This document shows, piece after piece, positions 1 through 6,888 of a stretch of DNA of 12,249 nucleotides (position 1 is the stretch's first letter; the number at the start of each line of letters is the position of its first letter). The position numbers were made by a program, and so were the translations under genes. The notes beneath the pieces were generated by a model. That model searched no databases and had not been told where the DNA came from. It was given only the letters and a program-made list of their open reading frames with translations. This stretch comes from Candidatus Hecatellales archaeon (GTDB lineage Archaea > Thermoproteota > Bathyarchaeia > Hecatellales > Hecatellaceae). The stretch lies in contig QMYD01000021.1 of the NCBI GenBank assembly GCA_003662485.1, positions 1 to 12,249 on the forward strand, written 5' to 3'.

Positions 1-521
1 CCTAGGAAGGGGCCTACGTAGCCGGGCTTAACCCCAAAGCGTTTTTCAGCCTCCTCAAGCAGCCTTCTATCCGAGGCAGCTCAGCATACGCGTTCACCTT
101 CAAGCGCATATCCAGCCAGCACGTAGAGCCATTCAACCTCGAATTGTTCTAGGAGGCTGACTACGGCTTCGGCTACCTCATACTGGCCGTAGAAGTTGGC
201 GTGGTAGCCTTGGATAAGGCATAGGCTGAGCTGGGGGCTAGCGTAAACCTTCACCTTTGGGAGGCTTAGCCTTCCAGCCTCCACCTGGATTCCAGCCATC
301 CCATAGGCTTCAGGCTTAGCCAGGTAGGATGGAACCGTATCATAGTGGGTTGGAAAGTTCTGTGAGAAGATTTCAGCGGTTAGAGTGGGATTCAGCTTAG
401 AGGTTAGGGTGGCTAAGGCTCCCCAACCCACAGAGCGGAGGCCGGGTGAACTTGCCACCGCCCGGCTTAAAGCCTCCTTAGGCTTTTGGAGAAGCCTAAC
501 GTTGACTGAGGCCTCAAACAT
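1..521 (-). CDS. PAC2-family protein, partial, interrupted by an in-frame TGA
   Basis: The first 146 codons run from an ATG at 521 to a TGA at 81-83. Beyond the TGA the same frame stays open for 26 codons to the window edge and still reads as PAC2 sequence (AASDRRLL, then an amphipathic stretch and KPGYVGPFL). This matches the neighbouring paralogue, where VYAVATDPAFL occupies the equivalent place. Archaeal PAC2 proteins are distant relatives of proteasome assembly chaperones, usually around 240-300 residues, and their biochemical role is mostly unproven. The start overlaps the end of the upstream PAC2 gene by 8 bases, so the two are probably co-transcribed and translationally coupled. The TGA could be a real nonsense mutation, a sequencing or assembly error, or a readthrough site. 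TGA ends other genes here, including the histone and the upstream PAC2 gene, so a general recoding of TGA is unlikely. The true 3' end lies outside the window. Confidence 0.75.
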
Positions 522-1347
522 AGTACTGCTTCTCCTTGGGAGGCCTTCCAGCCTTTAAAACCTGCTCTAAGACTCGTTGTTCAAGCTGGGCAACCCTCTC
601 CATGAACTCCTCAGTTAGGGCTGCCTGCCTCTCCAAGCCTGAAAGGTTTACCTCAACCCCCAGGATTGCCGTTAAAACTTTGAGTAGGGCTTTGGAAGCC
701 TTAGCATCCACGATGGGCCTCCCCGAGGGCGTGGAGTAGCCTGGGGTTTCCGCTAGGAGGCAGGCGCCCCTCAACCCTTTGAGGGCTGCCTCCCCCACAA
801 TCAGGCCTTGAACCCCCTCAACCGTCCCCTTCTCCAACGTGGAAAGGGCAAACCTTGATTTAAGCTCGGAGAGGAAGGCTGGGTCGGTGGCTACGGCGTA
901 GACGGTGGGCTCCTTCTCGGGAGGCCTGAACTCTACGAGGTAGCCGCTTAGCGAGTAAACCTCCCTAACCCCGAAGGCTTCCACCCTGTCTAAGACCTCC
1001 CTCGAGAAAACGTATTGGCCTTCAGGGCTTAGGGGCTGAGCGTTCCCAGTGAGGATTAGGAGGTCTCCACTTCCACCTGGATTCTTCCAGCCGTAGAGCT
1101 GGCATTTTAGGAATTCGATGAGGCCCTCCCTCGTGATAACCGCCTGGGCTGGGAAGTGGGTGGAATAGGCTTCGAAGAGAAGGATGGGTTTAAGCTCCTG
1201 AACTAGGTAGTCTGCAGCCTGCTTCCCTGCGAAGCCCATGTCCGGCAAACCCACTACTAACCTTGAATCCTCAAACGCTTCCTCCGCGGAAACACGCTTC
1301 CATCGAACCTTCAACGTAAACCAAGAAATAACAGCAGGCGAACTCAT
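514..1347 (-). CDS. PAC2-family protein (proteasome assembly chaperone-like)
   Basis: This is a PAC2-family protein of about 277 residues. Its N-terminal part shows the typical hydrophobic strand and glycine-rich turn RLVVGLPDMGFAGK, and the middle has LLILTGNAQPLSPEGQY and VYSLSGYLVEF. The C-terminal region from about residue 225 is helical and charged, with a leucine-rich coiled-coil-like tail ending KEKQYYV. I chose the ATG at 1347. The frame is open to an ATG at 1434, but those 29 extra residues lie antisense to the DUF488 coding start and look unlike the family. The gene ends with TGA inside the start of the downstream PAC2 paralogue. Family knowledge suggests a role near proteasome assembly or another chaperone function, but nothing in the window confirms it. 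Only 8 bases separate its start from the divergent DUF488 gene. Confidence 0.82.
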   Translation of the reverse strand: MSSPAVISWFTLKVRWKRVSAEEAFEDSRLVVGLPDMGFAGKQAADYLVQELKPILLFEAYSTHFPAQAVITREGLIEFLKCQLYGWKNPGGSGDLLILTGNAQPLSPEGQYVFSREVLDRVEAFGVREVYSLSGYLVEFRPPEKEPTVYAVATDPAFLSELKSRFALSTLEKGTVEGVQGLIVGEAALKGLRGACLLAETPGYSTPSGRPIVDAKASKALLKVLTAILGVEVNLSGLERQAALTEEFMERVAQLEQRVLEQVLKAGRPPKEKQYYV

Positions 1348-1355
1348 ATATAGGT

Positions 1356-1847
1356 ATGCGCGGGAAGAGGCGTGTTCAAAGTATTTTCGAAGGGGAGGAT
1401 AAGCCCACCATTTACACGGTAGGCCATTCAACAAGGAGTCTTGAAGAGTTTATCCGAATCCTCCAAGCCTTCGGGGTGGAGGTAGCCATAGACGTTAGGA
1501 GGTTTCCAGGCTCGAGGAAGTATCCACACTTTTCTAGGGAAACTCTTGCCTCAAAAATTGAGGGGGAGGGAATAAGATATGTTTGGCTTGGAGACCTGCT
1601 GGGAGGCTATAGGGAGGGTGGATACCAAGCCTACATGGAAACCGAAGCCTTCAAGAAGGGTTTGGAGAAGCTTGTAAAGCTGGCTGAAAACCGTAGGGTG
1701 GCTGTTTTCTGCTCTGAAGCCCTATGGTTCCGATGTCACCGGCGCTTCCTAGCCGATAAGCTTGTTGAGAAAGGCTTCCAGGTGGTCCACATCTACGATG
1801 AGAAGCGTTGGAGTCTTCACAAGCCTAGGAAGCGCCGGAAGCGTTAG
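1356..1847 (+). CDS. DUF488 family protein
   Basis: The 163-residue product has the DUF488 hallmarks. Near the N-terminus is TIYTVGHSTRSLEEF (residues 18-32), followed by DVRRFPGSRKYPHF (46-59). A late catalytic-looking segment has Cys119-Ser-Glu and Cys127-His128-Arg129, then VVHIYDEKRW. The family's function is not established. The conserved CxE and CHR residues suggest a metal- or nucleotide-related chemistry, but that is inference. The C-terminus is a basic tail (KPRKRRKR) that could contact nucleic acid. The ATG at 1356 gives about 17 residues before the conserved domain, slightly longer than usual for the family. No downstream ATG, GTG or TTG fits better. The 3' end overlaps the convergent PfkB-family gene by 4 bases (TTAG carries both stops). 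Confidence 0.85.
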   Translation: MRGKRRVQSIFEGEDKPTIYTVGHSTRSLEEFIRILQAFGVEVAIDVRRFPGSRKYPHFSRETLASKIEGEGIRYVWLGDLLGGYREGGYQAYMETEAFKKGLEKLVKLAENRRVAVFCSEALWFRCHRRFLADKLVEKGFQVVHIYDEKRWSLHKPRKRRKR

Positions 1848-2779
1848 CCTACGAACTCTCGGAGGGTTCGCTGAGCCCTATCCTCCCTAAGCCTTAAAAC
1901 GTGGAGGGTGAGTTCGTCTAGGTCCTTAAACCTTAGGTTGACGATTTTCTCAAACCCCCAGCCCATACATTTCAGGGCGGAGAGGGTGCAGGCTGCGGCT
2001 ACCGCCCTAACCCAGTCCCCTGTTTGAAGGTAAGCTGCCAGCAGGGCTCCACACCAAACGTCTCCAGCCCCAGTGGTGTCTTTAGGCGTGGGGGTTAGGC
2101 CGCTTAGGGCTGGGATGAGTTGGAGTTTACCCTCCTCCACGATGATGGCTCCAATCTGGCCGAGCGTTACCGCAAGCCTCCTAGCCTTAAGAGTTTGAAT
2201 GGCGTGAATTAGGCTTCCAGCACCCGTAAGCGTTAAGGCTTCATGATCGTTCACCACGAAGAGGTCTACCCTGCTAGCAAGCCTCCTAAGCACCCGCCTA
2301 TACTCTGGAACCTCGAGATAGTCTGGCGAGGTATGCATGGAAACCCAAACCCTTGGAGACTGAGCCCTAATCCGCTCGATAAACCTTTCAACTTTTGGAG
2401 GCCTCATGGGGGCTAGGTGGATGAGGTTTCCCTCCCTAATCCAGGGTTGGGGTAGGTCTGAAACCTTGATAGCCGCTCCAGCCCCCACCTCCACGCCCAC
2501 GTACCTAGCCCTAAACGCCTCCGTATAGCTTATGGTAAACTTGGAGGTGGGCATATTTACAACCTTGATTTTCGAGCCTGGGAAATTGGAGTGGAGGAAG
2601 CTTATATGTTTGAAGTCTCTCCCCACAGCGGTTACGAGTTTAACGTTTTCATGGATGGTTTTGGCGCCTAGGGCAGCGTAGAGGGCTGCCCCGCCAAGCT
2701 GAACCCTTTCACCCCAAACATTTCTAATCTTGTCTACGGATACGTGGCCTACGAAGATTAGGAGGGAACCCCCAGGCAT
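1844..2779 (-). CDS. PfkB-family carbohydrate kinase
   Basis: This is a 311-residue ribokinase-fold (PfkB family) sugar or nucleoside kinase. The N-terminal strand LLIFVGHVSVDKI leads to the substrate-binding di-glycine VQLGGAALYAA (residues 26-36). The C-terminal PfkB signature is present as DTTGAGDVWCGALLAA, with the anion hole at 237-239 and the catalytic base Asp240. Asn177-Asp178-His-Glu matches the conserved NDHE/NxxE segment that helps bind Mg-phosphate. The usual length for the family is 290-330 residues. Members phosphorylate ribose, fructose, adenosine, KDG and others, and specificity cannot be read from sequence alone. The gene starts with ATG at 2779. It is divergent from the phosphoribosyltransferase gene at 2844, which could hint at a linked sugar-phosphate or nucleotide salvage role, but that is only a suggestion from position. 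Confidence 0.88.
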   Translation of the reverse strand: MPGGSLLIFVGHVSVDKIRNVWGERVQLGGAALYAALGAKTIHENVKLVTAVGRDFKHISFLHSNFPGSKIKVVNMPTSKFTISYTEAFRARYVGVEVGAGAAIKVSDLPQPWIREGNLIHLAPMRPPKVERFIERIRAQSPRVWVSMHTSPDYLEVPEYRRVLRRLASRVDLFVVNDHEALTLTGAGSLIHAIQTLKARRLAVTLGQIGAIIVEEGKLQLIPALSGLTPTPKDTTGAGDVWCGALLAAYLQTGDWVRAVAAACTLSALKCMGWGFEKIVNLRFKDLDELTLHVLRLREDRAQRTLREFVG

Positions 2780-2843
2780 CCCTTAGCCCTCAGCAAGGCC
2801 TTAAGGAGGCTAGGCGAAATAAGGTTATTGGAGGATATGCCTC

Positions 2844-3593
2844 TTGATGGGGCAGCCTTCCCAGCCATCCTCAGAGGTAGCCTACGCCCTGAAGGTTTTG
2901 GAAGCCTTGCGAGGAAAGGTAGTCTGGGATGAAAGCCTCCTAGGCAAATACTATGTTTTCAGGGATAGGGTGGAGGCTGGGGAAAGGCTGGCAGGCATGG
3001 TTAAAGGGGAGACTGTAAGCCTGCTCCTCGCCATACCAAATGGGGGGATACCCGTCGGGGTGGTTTTGGCTGGAAGGCTTAAGGCAGGCTTCAACCTCCT
3101 CATCTGCAGGAAGCTTCAAATACCATGGAATAGGGAGGCGGGCTTTGGAGCGGTAGCCCCCGATGGAAGCCTAGCCCTCAACGAGGCCCTCATGAGAGGC
3201 CTAAACTTGGACCTGAAGGTTTTGGAGGAGCAGAAGCGTAAGGCGTTGGAGGAGCTCAGGGTGAAGGAGGCTGAGCTTCGAGGAGGTAGGCCTCCGCCAA
3301 GCCTTAAGGGTAGAAGCCTCCTCCTCGTAGATGACGGCCTGGCTTCAGGCTACACCATGCTGGCGGCTGTGAGGTATGCTTGGAGGGCTGGAGCCTTAAG
3401 GGTTTCAGTGGCCGTTCCAACCTGCTCAACAGGAGCCCTAAGGCTTGTGGCCTCTGAGGCCTCCAAGGTTTACTGCGCCAATGTTAGGGGTGACCTCCTA
3501 GGCTTCGCCGTAGCCGACGCCTACCAGCACTGGCATGACATAAGCGATGAGGAAGCCTTGAAATGGCTTGGGAAAGCGCCATGGGAGGGCTAG
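2844..3593 (+). CDS. phosphoribosyltransferase (type I PRTase fold)
   Basis: The 249-residue protein has the type I PRPP-binding signature LLLVDDGLASGYTM (residues 159-172). Earlier there is AIPNGGIPVGVVLA (63-76), which resembles the PPi loop, and CRKLQIPWNREAGFGAV (88-104), which resembles the flexible-loop region of COG1926-type predicted phosphoribosyltransferases. Those proteins use PRPP as the ribosyl donor, but the base or acceptor is unknown for this group. A GGAGG at 2830-2834 lies 9 bases before a TTG at 2844 and 12 bases before the ATG at 2847. The TTG has the more usual spacing, but both starts are possible and differ by one residue. Residues 126-147 form a charged, probably helical insertion. 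The stop TAG is shared as a CTAG palindrome with the convergent phosphodiesterase gene. Confidence 0.85.
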   Translation: MMGQPSQPSSEVAYALKVLEALRGKVVWDESLLGKYYVFRDRVEAGERLAGMVKGETVSLLLAIPNGGIPVGVVLAGRLKAGFNLLICRKLQIPWNREAGFGAVAPDGSLALNEALMRGLNLDLKVLEEQKRKALEELRVKEAELRGGRPPPSLKGRSLLLVDDGLASGYTMLAAVRYAWRAGALRVSVAVPTCSTGALRLVASEASKVYCANVRGDLLGFAVADAYQHWHDISDEEALKWLGKAPWEG

Positions 3594-4090
3594 ATTTCAA
3601 CTATTTCGACTTCAAGGGTTTCCAGGTTTAGGAGGCCAATGGTTCTTCTGCCTGTGAGGTAGCCGCAGGCCTCGCCAGGATTAACTATTAGGGCTTCGCC
3701 GAGTTTGAGGGTTTCAGGCTTGTGGGTGTGGCCTCTAACCACCACGTGGTATCGGTGGGAGAGGGCTAGAGCCTCAACGATGGGCTGGATAACACCGTGG
3801 AGGAGGGCTATCCTCCGCCCTTCAACCTCAACCTCAGCAAACTCTCCACGGATTTCAGCGTTTAAAACCTCTTCGTAACGCTGCTTCAAAAAGCTTCTTT
3901 CACCATCCACATTTCCGTAGACGCCTATAAGCTTGGCTTCTAAGCCCTTAAAGGCGGTGGAGGTGAAAGGCGAATTAAAGTCTCCAGCGTGGAGTACGAG
4001 CTTAACCTTCCGCTGGTTGAAAACTTCCACAGCCCTACGGATGGCTTCAAGGTTGTCGTGGGTGTCGGATATGAGGCCTAACACAGCCAT
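3590..4090 (-). CDS. YfcE/MJ0936-family metallophosphodiesterase
   Basis: The 166-residue protein carries the complete calcineurin-like metal-binding set of the small YfcE/MJ0936 phosphodiesterases: Asp9 and His11 (SDTHDN), Asp37 (LHAGDF), Asn60 (GNVDGE), His98 (LLHG), and His121 and His123 (RGHTHKP). The length is normal for the family (155-185). Characterised members use two divalent metals and hydrolyse phosphodiester bonds of model substrates. The natural substrate is generally unknown. The ATG at 4090 is preceded by a GGTG about 12 bases upstream. The last base pairs overlap the phosphoribosyltransferase gene by 4 bases. A second conserved feature, VNPGEACGYLTGRR near residues 136-149, is typical of the C-terminal strand that packs against the core and supports an intact protein. 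Confidence 0.9.
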   Translation of the reverse strand: MAVLGLISDTHDNLEAIRRAVEVFNQRKVKLVLHAGDFNSPFTSTAFKGLEAKLIGVYGNVDGERSFLKQRYEEVLNAEIRGEFAEVEVEGRRIALLHGVIQPIVEALALSHRYHVVVRGHTHKPETLKLGEALIVNPGEACGYLTGRRTIGLLNLETLEVEIVEI

Positions 4091-4181
4091 TTCCCATACC
4101 CCACCTTAAGGAGAAGGGGCTCAGCTCTGATGTCATTCTTCACCTTCTCCGTAATACCAGCTCTCCTCATAGCCCCAAACC

Positions 4182-4190
4182 TAAAATTTT
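4182..4190 (+). promoter_or_regulatory. A/T box of the trmO promoter
   Basis: The run TAAAATTTT lies in otherwise GC-rich sequence. Its centre is about 24 bases before the TTG at 4210, which is the archaeal TATA-to-start distance. This suggests transcription begins at or next to the start codon, giving a leaderless message. No Shine-Dalgarno match precedes the TTG. Confidence 0.5.
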
Positions 4191-4209
4191 CGCTTGACCC
4201 TCAAATAGG

Positions 4210-4635
4210 TTGCTGAAGGGGTTAGTCTTGGAGGAGGTTTACCAGCTTAAACCGATAGGCGTAATTCATTCGCCTTATAAGCGTGTGGGGGAAGCTCCAA
4301 GGCAGGGCAGGCTTTCTGAAAACCTAAGCGAAATCGAGGTTTACCCAGCTTACGCTGAGGGCTTGGAGGGGGTGGAGGCCTACCGCTACCTCCTAATCCT
4401 ATACTGGATGCATCTTGGACGTAGGAGTGTGGTTAAGGCTAAGCCTCCAGATGCTGAAAGCGAGAGGGGTGTTTTCTCAACTCGTTCACCTCATAGGCCT
4501 AACCCTATAGGCTTATGCCTCGTGGAACTCGTGGAGAGGAGGGGGAACAGGCTTAGGGTGAAATGGCTTGACGCCTTGGAGGGTAGCCCCCTCCTAGACA
4601 TTAAACCCTACCAGGCTGGAATCGACAGCCCTTAA
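4210..4635 (+). CDS. trmO: tRNA (N6-threonylcarbamoyladenosine37-N6)-methyltransferase TrmO
   Basis: The 141-residue protein is a TrmO/TsaA (COG1720) family member. In this family S-adenosylmethionine methylates N6 of t6A at position 37 of threonine tRNAs. Visible motifs are KPIGVIHSPYK (residues 14-24), RQG (31-33), IEVYPAYAEGLEGVEAYRYL (42-61), the signature RGVFSTRSPHRPNPIGL (86-102) and the C-terminal GSPLLDIKPY (125-134). The protein is near the usual size for the single-domain archaeal form (about 130-160). The TTG at 4210 fits a leaderless start. A second TTG at 4228 (giving LEEVYQLKP) would remove six residues and is a reasonable alternative. The stop lies 2 bases from the end of the convergent radical SAM operon. 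Confidence 0.9.
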   Translation: MLKGLVLEEVYQLKPIGVIHSPYKRVGEAPRQGRLSENLSEIEVYPAYAEGLEGVEAYRYLLILYWMHLGRRSVVKAKPPDAESERGVFSTRSPHRPNPIGLCLVELVERRGNRLRVKWLDALEGSPLLDIKPYQAGIDSP

Positions 4636-4637
4636 GC

Positions 4638-5681
4638 CTACTCCAAGTGCTCGTAGAATTCTCTTGGCTGAAGCTCCTTAAACCTGCTAGTTTTCCGGGC
4701 TAAATGCCTTCTTAAGTCTACGCATAGGTGGCATTTAGAAACGTATCCTTCAGCCCGCTCCTCATAGCCGAATTCTTCCACGGCAAGCTTGTAGAGGTCT
4801 CCAAGCCTCCTAGTTAGAGCTTGGAGTACGGGGTATTCTTCGAGTTCTAAGCCTTCCTCGCATAGGGCTTCAAGGCTTCCAGCATCTCCAAGCGATAGGC
4901 CTCCGCAGTAGCCTGGAATATAGTTGCAGTAATTGTCTACGTGGACATGCCATTCCCTGGTTAGCTCCCCAAGGCAGGAGGCTTCAAAGAATTTTTCCGC
5001 TGGATAACGCTTGTAGAGGCTTCCAAGCTTGTAGGGCATTCTTCCCATGGGGAGTAGGGAGGGGAAGCTTAAAGCCTCCTTCAAGCTGGCGGGGTTTAGC
5101 CTTACCATTCGCTGGAGGTATTCCTCGAAGGGTAGGATTCCCTTAACGTTTAGGCTTTCCAGCTGGCTGTAGAAGAGCTCATGGTAGACTATTACGTTTC
5201 TGCCGAAGACTTCTCTAGCCACCCTGTAGGCTCTCTCCGTCCTCTCCCAGGGAACCCCCTCAAGAATGAAGGGGTTTGCACTAATTAGGATACCCTTCAG
5301 CCCAGCCTCCTTAAGCAGGCTCAGCCTCTCCCTAACCAGGCTGTCGCTAGTACACCAGTAGCAGTTGGTTTCAACGAAGAGGCCTGACCGGCCGAGTTCG
5401 CTGGCAGCCTCTACGGCTCTGAGGAGGAGGTCGAAGTTTAGGAAGGGCTCCCCACCAGTGAAGTGTAGCCCCAGGTTTACGCCTATCTGGCTGAAGCCTG
5501 GAGGGTAGCGTTTACACATGCTGGCTGCAAGCTGGCTTAAAACCCTTTCCAGGCTGGCTGGACTTATCCAGTCGCCGCTCCATTTAGGCGAGCAAGCATA
5601 CATGCAGTGCCTACACTCGTTGGTGCACTTGTAGGAGAGGAGGATTCCAGCTGAGAAGGGTTTGGGAGGTCTAAGCCTCAA
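4638..5681 (-). CDS. radical SAM protein with SPASM-like C-terminal cysteines
   Basis: This 347-residue protein has the radical SAM cluster motif Cys19-x3-Cys23-x2-Cys26 (KCTNECRHC), followed by an extra Cys30 and the S-adenosylmethionine-binding TGGEP (75-79). After the barrel come Cys236, Cys252, Cys259 (DNYCNYIPGYCGGLSLG, resembling the first part of a SPASM domain), Cys274 and a CxxC at 317-320 (KCHLC). These could ligate at least one auxiliary Fe-S cluster. A further pair Cys107/Cys110 (NCYWC) lies within the barrel. I do not recognise the exact subfamily or substrate. The start is a TTG at 5681. The strong GGGAGGAT directly before it leaves only about 2 bases of spacing, so initiation may rely on coupling to the upstream radical SAM gene, which it overlaps by 11 bases. 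No precursor-peptide gene is visible nearby. Confidence 0.85.
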   Translation of the reverse strand: MRLRPPKPFSAGILLSYKCTNECRHCMYACSPKWSGDWISPASLERVLSQLAASMCKRYPPGFSQIGVNLGLHFTGGEPFLNFDLLLRAVEAASELGRSGLFVETNCYWCTSDSLVRERLSLLKEAGLKGILISANPFILEGVPWERTERAYRVAREVFGRNVIVYHELFYSQLESLNVKGILPFEEYLQRMVRLNPASLKEALSFPSLLPMGRMPYKLGSLYKRYPAEKFFEASCLGELTREWHVHVDNYCNYIPGYCGGLSLGDAGSLEALCEEGLELEEYPVLQALTRRLGDLYKLAVEEFGYEERAEGYVSKCHLCVDLRRHLARKTSRFKELQPREFYEHLE

Positions 5682-6669
5682 ATCCTCCCACGTTTTTCAC
5701 ACGGCTTACCATGGGGCAGAGGGGGTCTGGACGGCTTAGGCTTCCCTCCGCCAGGTAGGCTCTGGCGTAGCATCCACCCATGCAGGTAGGCTTAAGCCTA
5801 CAGCTTAGGCAGGGCTCCCCAAGCTTAGGCTCACTAATTTCCCTTGAGAGCGGATGGCTGGCAGCTTCAAGCCAGGCATCCCTCATACCCTTAACCCTCA
5901 CATTGGAGAGGACTAAGTCTAAAACGTCGCAGAGTAGGATGTCGCCGTTAGGGGCTAGGTCCATGGAGGGTGAAAGCCTGCAGCTCACCCAGTCAACCCA
6001 GGGTGAGCTTACAACTAGCCCTGCGAAGGGTGCACACCAAATGCTTACGGGGTAGCCAAGCTCCTTGGAGGCTTCATCAACCAGGTGTAGGGCCTTCAGG
6101 AAGGAGGGGGAATCAACGTAGGAGCGGTTTTCGAGGGCTCTCCCAGAGGGCATGGTTGGGATAACCGCTGCTGAAGCTCCCAGGCTGCATGCAAGCCTTA
6201 CAAAGCTTCCAGCCTCCCGATAGTTGTGGTTGGAAATGGCCATGGTTAGGAGGCAGTCTACCCCTTCGGCTTTTAGAAGGCTCAGCGACTTCATCAGCTT
6301 GCTCCAGCTTCCAGGCCCCCGATTGGCTTCATGGGTTTCCCTACTTCCGTCAAGACTGGAGAGTACGCTTACTTCAAGCCTTGAGAAAAGCTTAACCCAG
6401 CTGGGTGTGAGCAGGGTTAGGTTGGTGAAAACCCCAACCTCGATGCCTCTATCCCTGGTCTCCTTTAACACCTCTTCAAAGCCAGGGTATAGTAGGGGCT
6501 CCCCACCAGTAAAGTTAATGTATTCCACGCCGAGCTCGGCAGCCTCGCCAACCAGCCTAACAACTTCACCCTTTTCAAGCTCACCTCGAAACCTGCTCGC
6601 ATAGCAATGCCCGCAGGAAAGATTACATCTTCCTGTTAGAATCCACACAATCCACTCTGGCAAAGCCAT
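5671..6669 (-). CDS. radical SAM/SPASM-domain protein
   Basis: The 332-residue protein has the radical SAM motif Cys15-x3-Cys19-x2-Cys22 (RCNLSCGHC) and GGEP at 55-58. It carries a textbook seven-cysteine SPASM domain: Cys230-x11-Gly242-x4-Cys247, then Cys287-x2-Cys290-x5-Cys296-x3-Cys300 and a final Cys318. This should bind two auxiliary [4Fe-4S] clusters. SPASM enzymes modify peptides (thioether or C-C crosslinks), sulfatase active sites or tetrapyrroles (NirJ, AhbC/AhbD). This protein resembles the short PqqE/NirJ/AhbD-like group but lacks decisive markers for any of them. The ATG at 6669 is preceded by AGAGGT about 10 bases upstream. It is the first gene of a two-gene operon starting 47 bases after the 3' end of tRNA-Gln, so it may be co-transcribed with the tRNA. 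Confidence 0.88.
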   Translation of the reverse strand: MALPEWIVWILTGRCNLSCGHCYASRFRGELEKGEVVRLVGEAAELGVEYINFTGGEPLLYPGFEEVLKETRDRGIEVGVFTNLTLLTPSWVKLFSRLEVSVLSSLDGSRETHEANRGPGSWSKLMKSLSLLKAEGVDCLLTMAISNHNYREAGSFVRLACSLGASAAVIPTMPSGRALENRSYVDSPSFLKALHLVDEASKELGYPVSIWCAPFAGLVVSSPWVDWVSCRLSPSMDLAPNGDILLCDVLDLVLSNVRVKGMRDAWLEAASHPLSREISEPKLGEPCLSCRLKPTCMGGCYARAYLAEGSLSRPDPLCPMVSRVKNVGGFEA

Positions 6670-6716
6670 GAGGGAAACCTCTGGGGCTGCTTTGATTCCC
6701 TCCTAAAGCCTTGATA

Positions 6717-6794
6717 TGGTAGCCCGGGGGAGATTCGAACTCCCGTCGGCGGGTCCAAAGCCCGCCATGCTTGTCCTGACTACACCACCGGGCT
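6717..6794 (-). tRNA. trnQ: tRNA-Gln (anticodon UUG), CCA encoded
   Basis: The minus strand folds into a full cloverleaf. The acceptor AGCCCGG pairs with CCGGGCT (6788-6794 and 6721-6727). The anticodon stem GCGGG/CCCGC encloses the loop CTTTGGA with anticodon TTG at 6756-6758. The variable loop is 4 nt (CGAC). The T-arm is GGGAG-TTCGAAT-CTCCC. The D-stem has two G-U pairs (10-25 and 13-22). The discriminator is A at 6720 and the gene encodes CCA at 6717-6719, unlike the tRNA-Gly in this window. The body without CCA is 75 nt. There is no intron: the anticodon loop is the standard 7 nt with U33 present. Confidence 0.96.
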
Positions 6795-6828
6795 TCAGCG
6801 TTTAGCACACGTATGCTAGTGGCTTCAT

Positions 6829-6843
6829 AGCCCTATTTTAGCT
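6829..6843 (-). promoter_or_regulatory. A/T box upstream of tRNA-Gln, possibly shared with the glycerate kinase gene
   Basis: Read on the minus strand the segment is AGCTAAAATAGGGCT. It matches the element before tRNA-Gly (GGCTAAATAGGGCT) almost exactly. The box centre is about 43 bases from the tRNA 5' end, implying a 5' leader of about 16 nt removed by RNase P. On the plus strand the same TATTTTAG is about 52 bases before the glycerate kinase ATG, so one A/T box could serve both directions. That second role is a weaker inference. Confidence 0.45.
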
Positions 6844-6888
6844 TCACGGAGGGAAACCGTTTTCTCCCACCCCGCTAAACCTTCTATC

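Noticed and set aside
81..83. Selenocysteine or other recoding at the TGA of the PAC2 gene
   Set aside because: PAC2 proteins are not known selenoproteins, TGA is a normal stop for neighbouring genes, and the downstream region where an archaeal SECIS would lie is outside the window.
1348..1434. 29-residue N-terminal extension of the complete PAC2 gene
   Set aside because: It is antisense to the DUF488 coding start, does not resemble the family, and a good ATG exists at 1347.
6224..6604. 126-codon frame on the plus strand opposite the first radical SAM gene
   Set aside because: The opposite strand encodes a complete radical SAM/SPASM protein; this frame is a shadow.
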